64,000 bases of DNA from Aldrovandia affinis. Its lineage: Eukaryota > Chordata > Actinopteri > Notacanthiformes > Halosauridae. Of this stretch, positions 53,801 through 64,000 are shown piece after piece. The notes below the pieces were generated by a model. It did not search any database. It had not been told where the DNA came from and saw only the letters and a program-made list of their open reading frames with translations. Position 1 is the first letter of the stretch; each line of letters opens with the position of its first letter. The stretch spans positions 620,001 through 684,000 of the forward strand of contig JAINUG010000322.1 in NCBI GenBank assembly GCA_029706075.1. The letters are read 5' to 3'. Made by a program: the position numbers and the translations under genes.

Positions 53801-54912
53801 GCGGCACAGGAGATGTTCCGAATCTCGTGCTCCGCAATGACATTCTGGGGAGCAGGGGGTCAGTGAATTTTTCAAAGACTGCATATACACATTTTCAGCG
53901 GCACCGAAAATTTCTGTCACCCTGCAACTATTGCATCTTTAAAAATGTGTCAACACCGATCGCTTTCAATCTGTGAAGTATGCTATGTAAATGACGTCAG
54001 AGGTGTTCAACATTGTTATTTGTAGCAGACGGGACTTCATTTGCATGATTGGATCCTGAAATGTCAATGTTCCAAAACCCATTAAACCATTTACCAATCC
54101 ATTGGGACTTTTGAATTATACGGCAAGATTTGTCAAGTGGTCCGCTGAAAATATTGACCTGCCAGTCCATCAGAATTCTGACTGTTCGAATCCAAGCCAA
54201 CCGCTAGAAACTCCATGTAAAGTCATACAAGAAGAGGCATGCAGCCCAAAGTGCCAGAACCCAAGAAGTGTAAATATTGGAATACTTAACCATGGTTACA
54301 TGCTTTTGTCTTACTCTTAAGTCCACAGAATGTTAATTTAAGCTAATTTAAACTGATATTTTAATCACAATATTTAAAAATATGTTTAAAAAATAAAGGT
54401 TTCAGTTACCCTGCCTACTTCAGGTCACATTGATTCATTGATTCAAAGTAAGGTAATGCCTTAATTGAGGAAGAAAGTAATCAGGTTACAGCAATTAGTT
54501 ACTTAATTCCCTAATTCATTAGTTACGTCAACAAGTTACTTCATTGGATGTGCTAAACCTTTTTTTTCCCCATCAACAAATGTTTTTGAGAAGCACGGCT
54601 TTACAAACTGCTGAGACAGAGGTGTATGAAGACTTTATCACACCCTTCAACATTCAACGATAAAAAATGAACCTGACAGACCTGGTGCGTAGCTGGGGTA
54701 GCATTCATTACTGTCCTGCTGTGGTGATCATTGGCCAACACTGAGCCACAGGAGTACAGCAGTAGGCTTGCTCTGATCGCCCTTACCTTACCGGCTGCAT
54801 CGATGAACTTCACCCCCCTGTAGGTGATGGAGAGGATGATGGTGGGGAGCTTTCTCATCAGTTCTGTGGACCTCTGGGAGTAACACACGGGGAGGAACGA
54901 GGGAAATTTCCA

Positions 54913-54954
<42 letters not shown>

Positions 54955-57900
54955 GGGACAGCATTATAGAATGTAAAAAGAATCTCCAGACAGAATCCAC
55001 ACCGTTTCCACCAATCACAGTTCTCCTCCATGAGAAAAGGCTCACACCCTTTCAGCCCTAAAGGACTCTGCTGACAGATGGTTCATTATTCAATGTCTGG
55101 GGGTACTTGGGAGTGACAGGAAAATGTTGTCCCACTTTGTTTTCTGAACGCTATTCGCCGCTGGCAGGCGCTGCAACACTAAGTGGTTCAAACCATTTGA
55201 ATCACTCCGTGGGTAAGAGAGAGAGACAGGAACAGACAGAAAAGCCACAAATCTCTGCATACCCTCATTTTGGCACAGGCGTCTTGGGTGGAGTCCGTGC
55301 CCCTCAGATCCTTAATGAGCATCGATCCCAGGTACTGGAGAAAGGAAGTTGACAAGAGAGACATCAAAAAAATGCGGTTTGATGAATGACAACCTGCTTT
55401 GTCGAACGAAGGCAATTTTCATGTACGTTGGCTGGCGATGGTTTATGCTGTTTCAGGAATACCTGACCATGCAGCTGAAATTGCTGACAAGCAAGGCATG
55501 CATTCAACTGGGCCAAGTGTTTTTAAAATCTTATTATAGCTATGACACAAAGCTATTACGCTGCAAACAAAAAAATGCTTTCATGTACATTTTTTACATT
55601 TATTGATTTGTTTAATGTCACAAGCGCCTGTGTCTAGCAGATGGCTTATGAAGATCAGTGATAATAAACAGGGTGTGGCATTAAAGAAGGCAAAATTAAC
55701 GTGATCTCTGTTCTGTCTAACCTCATTTATGAAGGAAATGCAAAAAGGTAAGACTGTTTTAATTAACTGAATTGTATATATCAGCATACTCAAGATAGAA
55801 AAGTAGAGTTGCAGTGATTCATCACATGAACTCCACCAGGTTTTCCAGCTCATTTTAGATGGCTACAAGTCTCAGAACTAAGCAAGGCATCTCAGTTACT
55901 TCACTGAACAAAAAAGCCTGGCTGGAAAGGAATTCCTGGGCAGAATATGTGACCATGTTGGTCCCAGGCTGATTAGCCCCGCTCTGCATTAGCTCTGGGT
56001 GGTGAGATTGTTGGTGGCCCTCACACTGGCTTCGTAGCCGCAGGACTCAAAGATGAGCTTCTCTGGCTGGTGCTGCCAGTTCGGCACGGGGCCGTAGGGC
56101 GCAGCATGGCTGGGCGGCCGCAGGGTCAAGCGGGGCTCCCTATGTCGGTCATTTTGTCTGTCCTGGAACGGACACATAAAAGTATGAATGAAAAGACAGA
56201 CATGTATGGAAGAAATCATAGGCATTTATAGGGTTGGGTAAGGAATTGGCATTTAGCTCAAGCTACTATCACCTATTTCAAAATCTTTATTTACACATTT
56301 ACAAATTAAGGGTACCATCTAACCTCTAGTTGTTTTCAGACACACCCACAGACAGAAGGACGGACAGAGACGGATGGACAGTGGCTGCATTTCCACAGCT
56401 GCGCTAATGCCGTGTGAGGTAGATTTTCCAAAGCTACTTGCGGGCTTTGTGGTGCTTCGGTTACGCCTTCCTGAGGCCACGCTTTTGATCCTCATCAGGC
56501 CATACAGGGGAGGGCCGTGGTTAAGGTCAAAGGTGAGGTTATCAAAATATGGAAGTTAGCGGCCATATTTTAATTGTGGAAGGATCAGCAGTAAACAGTA
56601 GCCAGGTTGGGTGGGATTTAGTGTGACGCTGGCAACTCCAAGGCCTGACAGTGGACAATTAAACGGGATAAAGTCTATGAGGGCCAGATTTACTAAAGGA
56701 TTGCGATTGCTTTTCCAATGCAAGAGCAGTTGCTACAAGGTTGCAATATTATGTATACCTGGGGTAAAGGCACTAAAACAGGTTTTGTAAATTAGGGCGA
56801 TTAAGTATTCTGCCTGATTTACTAAAGCATGCCTTAATTCGCGGCTCTCCTCTTTGCGTGAGATATTTAACTCTTGAAAACAGGCGGTATTTTATGAGCG
56901 CTTATATCGCCTAGGTATTTCACAATTCCCGCTTTGTATTGTGCTTTCCAATGTGCTACTCGCTGTTCCAGCGATGCAAAACAAATAATTACAAATGTTG
57001 TTGCAAAGTACCCCGGTTCATGGCACGACAGCTTTATTTTCAGGAATAGCTGTATCTACAGACACCGAATAATTTCTTATATATATTCTATATAGCATAC
57101 ATATTGTGGTGCCCCTTGGGGTGGAGGGGGACACTCAAGGACCTTTTCAGAGGGCACAGGCAAGTTGAATAACCCAGAGGAGGCAGTATTCAAACAAAAC
57201 AAGGATTTTATTAAATTATCCAGACAAAAACCACATAGAAGGGTGGGGTACTCGAAAACCAAACACATAAAGTCCACAATCCTCGTCTTTGTCCAAGTCC
57301 GTAATCCAAAGTCGAAATCCAATACAGTTCCTGAAGTCGGTACACAAAACGGGATCCTCAAAGCAATCAAAGTCAATTCAGACACAATCCAAAACAATTA
57401 TCACCCACTCTCCACCACTCTAACACACCAACCTACTCCCTCTCCATGTGACACAAAATAGTCCTTTAAATAGCCCTCCAAATTAGCATCAGTCTTCAGG
57501 GCTTTACGGGCTTCAGCTGGTCATCAAGTGGGACTGCAGGCTGCTGGGAACTGTAGTCTTTTTTTTCCAGTGAATCCCAAGAATGAAAGGGCCAGGAAGC
57601 CATTTTCTTGTGCGGCCCATTGGGATGCCACACACCCTCCTCCTCAGCTCTGACCTAGGGAGGACTGAGCGGCACATGTCCAATGGCCACCAGGAGACCC
57701 ACCAATTCCAGGTCCACTCAGACAGTGTCCCGCCTGGATCAAACGTCCGGAGTCTATGGTCTCCATTCACATCCTGTAAAGGCATCGGAGAGAGAGGTTA
57801 GTGCATGGCGCAAGTTGCTCACCTTGTCTGCCACTAACCGGCCACATGCTGATGCTGGATCTGAGCTCCACGGACAGAATAATCCCCACTTGAGTTCTGG

Positions 57901-60900
57901 ATTTCACCAGCTTTCCATGCGTCCTCCAGTGAACTTTCTGCAGCTTCGCAATCCGTGATCCGCTCTTTGACCTTTTCCACCACTTCCGCTTCCAGGGCGT
58001 TAGGTTCAGTAACCGGGGAAAACATCTTCTTCAAATGACAGTTAGCTTGTATTTCTTGGTCACATTTAAATCACCTCTCCATAGACGTTTCCTATGGTCA
58101 TTCCATTTCAACGTCAGCCTGTTTGGTTTCCTGCTACTCTTCAGACGAGACCTTCTAAACTCATCTTCTCTTCTCTGTATTTTCAACTTTAATGGAAGAG
58201 ATGGACTCACCATGTCAGGAGATGGTCGGGTGTTCAACAAGGCCTCATCAGCCATAATTAGGAGACCTTCCTCAACACCATAGTCCGACCATAGCTCATC
58301 CTCACCATGCATGGGACTGAGGACCATCTACCCCACTCCGACTCAAATGTCTGGTCCTCATCTCCTGCCAGCTCCACTGACTGTGAGATCTCAACCTGGA
58401 TGCTAGAATCTCTCATGACAGGAACAGATTTTGCACATTCAAGTTCTTTACTCACCTCTTCCAGTTGATTCTGTAGGTAGAGAAAAGTTTCACTTTGAGT
58501 TTTTAGGGTTTTGCAAAACGAGTTCTGTGGCTTGGTGCTGGGCTTCCTTCTGGTCCAGCTTCTTAGTTAAGCCATGCAGTTTCTCTCTCAGGACAGGGAG
58601 TTCTTAATTTTTCCTTTTTTCAGTCAGGAGGGCTACAGAGGTGGTTTGGTGAAGTTCCTGCAAAGCCAGAATCCTTTCTTATTGCTTTACAGAGAGGTTC
58701 TGCAGATTCAAAAAACCCTCTTGGACTCTCTCCAACTCTCCAAGCTGCCTTGCCTGTTCCCTTAGTTGGGTCCTCACCTCGTCCAGCTGCGCCTCCAACT
58801 CCCGGAGGAGTTGCTTTGCCTCAGCTGCTCTCCTCAGCTCCGCCTTCTTCTGAGCGAGCTTAGTCTGCACATCCCACAATGCCCTGGCGTATTCCTCTTT
58901 GGCCTGGTCTTGGGATTTCTGGATGTCCAGATACTGCAGATGCTCTTCCTCCAAGTTCTTTGTTACGTTCCTCACCTCTTCTTCCAGTTCCAGTCTGTGG
59001 GCCTCCACGTGTCTCACCTCATTGCCAAGAGATGCCTTTTCATTCTCCAGCTCCACAGCCATGTTCCCAATCTTCTGCAGGGAGTCAATGTGCTCCTCCC
59101 ACAATTTCCCCATGGTCACCAGGTGGTGCTCCTCCAAGGTCCCCAACTCAGCCATTGTCCTGTCCAGCTCAGTCTGGGCAGTCTTCAGCTGTTGAACAAC
59201 CATGGCCGCCCACCTCTGGTTCTTCACCAGGGCTTCCTTCTGGTCAACCCAACACTTCTCCAGTTTCCATAGCTCTTCCTCTTGGCTCTATTACAGTTTG
59301 TGCCTCTCCCAACTCTAAACCCATACATTTTTCAGTCATTTTGGCCTCACTATTATGCTGCTTTTGTGGTTTACTTGGGTTCTTTTTGCCCTTCTCCCTA
59401 GGGGGCACAACAGAGCAGGAGTGGCTATTTTTGTTTTGGACTTTTTTATTTTCTTGTCCTCCCTTCAGTGTTTTCCACACCCTGTCAATTTCACTGATGG
59501 TCTCAGCAATGTTAGGAGCCATTCCAGCCAAAAAGGAGTATTTGAGGGCTGGACTTGCTTGAAAAAAGACTTTGAGGGAGCATCGGTGCGCTTTTGACAG
59601 ATGGTTGAGCCCCTCTGCCTCCAGCCAAGCCTCCATGTCTGGATCCACTGTCCAGTCCTCTTCCATCATGGTATCTTTTCCTCTCAAAAAATCAAAAACA
59701 AAAAACAAATCCCGCTCACAGCTGCACTACCTCCTCTCACCTATGTGTGATGCCCTCTGCTCGCATTCTCCACCTTATTGTGGTGCCCCTTGGAATGGGG
59801 GGACACTCAAGGACCTTTTCAGAGGGCACAGGCAAGTTGAACAACCTGGAGGAGGCAGTATTCAAACAAAACAATGATTTTATTAAATGATCCTGACAAA
59901 AATCACATAGAAGGCTAGGGTAATCGAAAACCAAACACAAAGTCCACAATCCTTATCTTTGTCCAAGTCCGTAATCCAAAGTCGAAATCCAACACAGTTC
60001 CTCAATCAATCGAAAGTCGGTTCCCCAAACGGGGTCCTCAAAGCAATCCAAGTCAATTCAAACAATCCAAAACAATCCAAAACAATTATCACCCACTCTC
60101 CACCACTCTAACACACCAACCTACTCCATCTCCATGTGACACAAAACAGTCCTTTAAGTTGCCCTCCAAATTGGCATCAGCTGCCATTAGTCTTCAGGGC
60201 TTTACAGGCCTCAGCTGGTCATCAAGTGGGACTGCAGGCTGCTGGGAACTGTAGTCTTTTTTTCCCAGTGAATCCCAAGAATGAAAAGACCAGGCAGCCA
60301 TTTTCTTGTGTTGCCCCTTGGAATGCCATACACCCTCCTCCTCAGCTCTGACCTACGGAGGGCTGAGTGGCACATGTCCAATGGCCACCAGGAGAGCCAG
60401 CATCTCCAGGGCCACTCAGACAGTGTCCCGCCTGGATCAAACATCCGGAGTCTATGGTCTCCATTCACATCCTGTAAAGGCATCAGAGAGAGAGGTTAGT
60501 GCATGGCGCAAGTTGCTCACCTTGTCTGCCACTAACCGGCCACATGCTGATGCTGGATCTGAGCTCCACGGACAGAATGATCCCCAATCAAGTTCTGGGT
60601 TTCACCAGCTTTCCATGCCTCCTCCAGTGAACTTTGTGGAGCTTCGCAATCCGTGATCCGCTCTTTGGCCTTTTCTGCCACTTCCACTCTGCTTCCAGGG
60701 GGTCAGGTTCAGTAACCGGGAAAAACATTTTCTTCAATGACAGTTAGCTTTATCCATGCATTTCTTAGTCATATTTAAATCACCTCTCCATAGACGTTTC
60801 CTACGGTCATTCCATTTGAATGTCAGCCTGTTTGGTCTTGGGATTTCTGGATGTCCAGATACTGAAGATGCTCTTCCTCCAACATCTTTGTTACATCCCT

Positions 60901-63321
60901 CACCTCTTCTTCCAGTTCCAGTCTGTGGGCCTCCATGTGTCTCACCTCATTGCCAAGACATGCCATTTCGTTCTCCAGCTCCACAGCCATGTTCCCAATC
61001 TTCTGCAGGGAGTCAATGTGCTCCTCCCACAATTTCCCCACGGCCACCAGATGGCGCTCCTCCAAGGTCCCCAACTCAGCCTTCATCCTGTCCAGTGCAG
61101 TCTGGGCATTCTTCAGCTGTTGAACCTCGTGGAGGGTGACTCGCCACCAGTCTTCAGCCATGGCCGCCCGCCTCTGGTTCTTCACCAGGGCTTCCTTCTG
61201 GTCAACCCAACACTTCTCCAGTTTCCATAACTCTTCCTCTTGGTCCTTTATTACAGTTTGTGCCTCTCCTAACCTCGCCTCTAAACCCACACATTTTTCA
61301 GCCATTTTGGCCTCACTATTATGCTGCTTTTGTGGTTTACTTGGGTTATTTTTTGCCCTTCTCCCTAGGGGGCACAACAGAGCAGGAGTGGCCATTTTTG
61401 TTTTGGACTTTTATATTTTCTTGTCCTCCCTTCAGTGTTTTCCACACCCTGTCCATTTCACTGATGGTCTCGGCAACGTCGGGAGCCATTTCAGCCAAAA
61501 AGCAGTATTTGAGAGCTGGACTTGCTTGAAAAAACACTGAGGGAGCGTCGGTGTGCTTTGACAGATGGTTGGGCCCCTCTGCCTCCAGCCAAGCCTCTAT
61601 GTCTGGATCCACTGTGCAGTCCTCTCCAATCATGGTGTCTTTTCCTCTCAAAATATCAAAAATCAAAAACAAATCCCGCTCACAATTACACTACCTCCTC
61701 TTGCCTATAGGTGTTGCCCTCTGCTCGCATTCTCCACCATATTGTGGTGCCCCTTGGAATGGGGGGACACTCAAGGACTTTTTCAGAGGGCACAGTTGAA
61801 TAACCCAGAGGACACAGTATTCAAACAAAACAAGGATTTTATTAAATGATCCTGACAAAAACCACATAGAGGAGTGGGGGTACTCGAAAACCAAACACAT
61901 AAAGTCCACAATCCTTATCTTTGTCCAAGTCCGTAATCCAAAGTCGAAATCCGATACAGTTCCTCAATCAATCCAAAATCGGTACACAAAATGGGGTCCT
62001 CAAAGCAATCCAACTCAATTCAAACACAATCCAAAACAGCAATCCAAAAAAAATGATCACCCACTCTCCACCACTCTAACACAACAACCTACTCCCTCTC
62101 GATGTGACACAAATTAGTCCTTTAAATAGTCCTCCAAATTGGCATCAGCTGCCACCAGTCTTCAGGGCTTTACGGGCTTCAGCTGGTCATCAAGTGGACT
62201 GCAGGCTGCTGGGAACTGTAGTCCTTTTTCCCCAGTGAATCCCACATTGGGGCCATATTGTGGCCATTGGGATGCCACAATATATTTACATGCACATTAT
62301 TTACTAGAACTTGAAATAAAAGTTATATGAAAGGACACAGGATTTATATTTACCAATAGAAATCGCCTAGCAGTCAGTATAAATACGCAATTCTGAATTT
62401 GAACAATTATCTTACTGTGCATATGCGATCAGGAAGGTATACAATTAATCATGAATACAGTTTTACCTTCAGACGCTCTGTGGCCTTCTCCCATGACAAG
62501 TTTACGCATTTCTCTTCTTTATTCTTATTCTAAAATTATTTTTTCGGCCACCGCCAGTGTCTTTTTCCCGCATTATGTTGTAGGAAAGTTTTTCTTTTGG
62601 ATGCCGCCTAACGTCATGCCATATTTTCTTTACATAATTGGTTGTTTATTTTCTTTACGTCATCTACTGTTCATTTTGTTATGCCTAATTAATTCATTTA
62701 TTTCATGATGTCACTCCAAATTTCCTGATCTGTAAATGTATAAAATTTTTCTAGTTGTTCCCTGGCTACTTGTGCCTGGTTGCTGCATATCCATTTTTTG
62801 GCGTGATCTGGACGTGTGAGCGTGCCATGTTGTTTCAGACTCTTTTTATGGGTGTATCCTACCACAAATTGCGAATGAGGGCATTTCTTTGATTGCGGAA
62901 TTAGAAGCAGTCTTAGTATATTGGTCATTAATGTGCCCCTATTTGCGAACGCAATATAGCCACAACAAACTAGCGACCGTCTTTACACTGCAACTATCGT
63001 AGTAAATCTGGCCCAGAGTCTTTGGTTTGAGAATTTAGGTGCAAACTCACTCAAGCTTTTAGCTTGAACTGGCTGGCCCGACTGTGGAATGCGGCTACTG
63101 ACAGAAAGCGGGGTGGAAGCAGACACAAACAGATGGAAGTGGGGGCTCACGTGAGATCGGGGACGCGCGCTATGTGGGCGGCGAGAGGATGCCTCATACT
63201 CTTGGTCGGTCCCTCTCCACCTCCCAGAATCCCCCTGTGGAAGGAGCGGATCCATGGAGCGGCCCATGTAGGAGTCCATGTGACTGATAGGGGATGACCT
63301 CTGGGAGGCCAGGTCCTGACA
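50035..63321 (-). CDS. anks1a: ANKS1A, 3' seven coding exons (PID domain and C-terminus)
   Basis: Ankyrin-repeat, SAM and PID adaptor (Odin) acting downstream of EGF and Eph receptors. The ankyrin and SAM parts lie beyond the right edge. Minus-strand exons: 63321-63151, 56162-56025, 55334-55263, 54873-54787, 53844-53707, 53221-53051, 50160-50035 (stop). Every junction is phase 0 with GT-AG borders. The first exon begins [13 protein letters not shown]; the second holds LTLRPPS and [14 protein letters not shown], leading into the [68 protein letters not shown], and [20 protein letters not shown]. The last exon ends [10 protein letters not shown], a C-terminus I associate with ANKS1-family isoforms, so a paralogue (ANKS1B) cannot be wholly excluded. 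The convergent TCP11 neighbour, as on human 6p21, supports ANKS1A. A further small exon between 53051 and 50160 could exist but is not needed for frame. Confidence 0.9.
50830..50866. repeat. (GA)n microsatellite
   Basis: About 18 GA units in the last ANKS1A intron, preceded by a short (GT)n at 50800-50813. Confidence 0.95.
51461..51828 (+). mobile_element. tRNA-derived SINE (family 1), ANKS1A last intron
   Basis: Begins GGGCCTCCAATAGCATAGCG and has an extra ~25-bp segment between the A and B boxes compared with 29728 (GGCTGGTCCTTTACGAGTGT). The B box is GGGTTCAAAACCC. The tail ends GGGCACTAAATAAAAATGGA. Antisense to ANKS1A. Confidence 0.9.
54919..54952. repeat. (GA)n microsatellite
   Basis: About 17 GA units, roughly 45 bases upstream (in gene sense) of an ANKS1A exon. 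In transcript sense it is a (CT)n pyrimidine tract near the 54873 acceptor. Confidence 0.95.
57105..57632 (-). repeat. LTR 1 (3' LTR in element orientation)
   Basis: On the minus strand it starts TGTGGCATCCC and ends GGGGCACCACA, with TG..CA and 5-bp inverted termini TGTGG/CCACA. It is 528 bp and contains a TATA-like TATTTAAAGG, an AATAAA and a ZNF143-like site (57541-57557). A purine-rich tract (GAGGAGGAGGG, inverse at about 57637-57650) borders it on the internal side as a polypurine tract should. Confidence 0.88.
57633..59778 (-). mobile_element. LTR element internal region 1 (coiled-coil gag-position gene only)
   Basis: Next to LTR 2, reading leftward, is a primer-binding-like GGTGGAGAATGCGAGC. 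Then come two main minus-strand reading blocks: 59708-59244 (opening [10 protein letters not shown]; an inner Met-Met-Glu-Glu-Asp start, [15 protein letters not shown], then a basic stretch) and 59227-58679, a 180-residue heptad-rich coiled coil ([20 protein letters not shown] and similar). A change near 59285 breaks the link between the blocks. Downstream frames to 57800 are short. I see no protease, reverse transcriptase, RNase H or integrase motifs, and 2.1 kb is too short for them, so it is non-autonomous. Confidence 0.8.
59779..60330 (-). repeat. LTR 2 (shared middle LTR)
   Basis: 552 bp, same organisation as LTR 1. The terminal CCACA is mutated to CCATA at the right. It contains an AATAAA at about 59879-59884 (minus), a TATA-like box and a ZNF143-like site at 60239-60255. 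It serves as 5' LTR for internal 1 and 3' LTR for internal 2. Confidence 0.88.
60331..61742 (-). mobile_element. LTR element internal region 2 (deleted copy)
   Basis: Homologous to internal region 1 but lacking about 0.78 kb. At about 60835 the sequence jumps from the position equivalent to 58130 to that equivalent to 58910. Minus reading blocks are 61672-61346 (again with WLEAEG) and 61395-60823 (coiled coil), separated by a one-base insertion in a T-run near 61350. The segment broken in internal 1 near 59285 is intact here, so the two copies decayed independently. The primer-binding-like TGGTGGAGAATGCGAGC lies at about 61720-61738. Confidence 0.85.
61743..62279 (-). repeat. LTR 3 (5' LTR in element orientation)
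   Basis: 537 bp, minus-strand TGTGGCATCCC to GGGGCACCACA. Immediately outside is ATAT (62280-62283), matching ATAT at 57101-57104 left of LTR 1, the likely 4-bp target duplication of the whole composite. ZNF143-like site at 62206-62222; TATA-like box at about 62121-62128. Confidence 0.88.
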
Positions 63322-63479
63322 CTGACATAGACAGACAGATATGTGCATGTTATGCACGCAAATGCATGATGTTGGCAATGCCAAGTGTGCATATTTGCCA
63401 TGTGAATGTACTGTGCATTGTGTATGCTGTAGAACAGTGTATGTTAGACATGCAATTTGATGTGCAGTGTGGCTGCTGT

Positions 63480-63721
63480 TTTGTGCATGTGTGTGTGTAA
63501 GTCTGTGTGTGACATGCATGTGTGTGTGCGTGCGTGCATGTATGTCCGTGTCCGTGCATGCATTCATGTGTGTGTGTAAATGTGTGACTAATGTACAGGT
63601 GGTTGTGTGTATGTGTGTGAATATGCGTGTCTGTATGTGTAAATGTGTGAGTCACGTACAGGTGGCTGTGTGTGTGTGAGAGTGTGTGTGTGTGTAAATG
63701 TGTGACTCATGGACAGGTGCT

Positions 63722-63802
<81 letters not shown>

Positions 63803-63824
63803 GTGTGACTCATGGACAGGTGCT

Positions 63825-63858
<34 letters not shown>

Positions 63859-63893
63859 TGTGTGTGTAAATGTGTGACTCATGGACAGGTGCT

Positions 63894-63930
<37 letters not shown>

Positions 63931-63957
63931 GTGTGACTCATGGACAGGTGCTTGTAT

Positions 63958-64000
<43 letters not shown>
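63480..64000. repeat. Compound GT-rich minisatellite
   Basis: A unit of about 35 bases (TAAATGTGTGACTCATGGAC, then AGGTGCTTGTATGTG) alternates with (TG)n blocks of varying length. Complete units start at about 63697, 63798, 63867 and 63926, with diverged ones at about 63577 and 63639 and a further run past the right edge. Intronic in ANKS1A. Confidence 0.93.

Larger units (their letters stand above)
56681..63014. mobile_element. Harbinger-like element enclosing the LTR insertion
   Basis: GGGCCAGATTTACTA at 56681-56695 is repeated inverted at the right end (TAGTAAATCTGGCCC, ending ~63014), with looser similarity further in. This end sequence resembles PIF/Harbinger (ISL2EU-like) elements of fish and amphibians. 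A minus frame at 62698-62928 is of unknown identity. No clean target duplication was seen. Both arms together, without the LTR insert, would be about 1.2 kb. Confidence 0.6.

Noticed and set aside
58766-59562. Plus-strand open frames over the LTR internal region
   Set aside because: They are mirror frames of the minus-strand coiled-coil gene, which fits the LTR orientation and shows a heptad pattern. The plus frames are Leu/Pro/Cys-rich with no motif.

Overview
The window is eukaryotic, intron-containing DNA of the ray-finned fish type. The coding exons match vertebrate genes. The rest is microsatellites, Tc1-like and hAT transposons, a CR1-like LINE, tRNA-derived SINEs and an LTR retroelement, a mix typical of teleosts. 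I do not assign a species.

Layout: (1) 1-2 kb: the last two coding exons of PFKFB2 (+), then its 3' UTR and a long gene-poor stretch. (2) 6-9.4 kb: a nested transposon block, with an antisense CR1-like LINE interrupted by a MITE and bordered by a decayed Tc1 element. (3) 10.4-14.9 kb: YOD1 (+), a p97-associated OTU deubiquitinase, with a likely non-coding first exon and a long 3' UTR. (4) 14.9-25 kb: SINEs, a hAT element with a perfect 8-bp target duplication, and a probable promoter and first exon of the next gene. (5) 25.4-27.6 kb: the SARG/C1orf116 homologue (+). (6) 27.6-33.6 kb: a MITE, a SINE and otherwise unremarkable DNA. (7) 33.6-40.8 kb: TCP11 (+), nine coding exons, with an RFX-type X-box upstream, a GC-AG intron and a hAT insertion in intron 7. 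(8) 42.7-47.3 kb: a decayed CR1-like LINE and a Tc1 element with good inverted repeats. (9) 50.0-63.3 kb: the 3' half of ANKS1A (-), covering the phosphotyrosine-binding (PID) domain and C-terminus. One intron carries a nested insertion: Harbinger-like terminal repeats enclose a tandem LTR-internal-LTR-internal-LTR element whose internal regions encode only a coiled-coil, gag-position protein. (10) 63.5-64 kb: a compound GT-rich minisatellite.

The genes do not form one pathway. PFKFB2, YOD1 and C1orf116 are neighbours on human 1q32, while TCP11 and ANKS1A are convergent neighbours on human 6p21. The window therefore joins two vertebrate syntenic blocks.

The strongest candidate for something under-described is the coiled-coil-only LTR element. 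All three of its LTRs keep a TATA-like motif, a ZNF143-like site and a poly(A) signal. All exon boundaries here are read by eye from splice signals, phase and protein similarity recalled from memory. No alignment was run.
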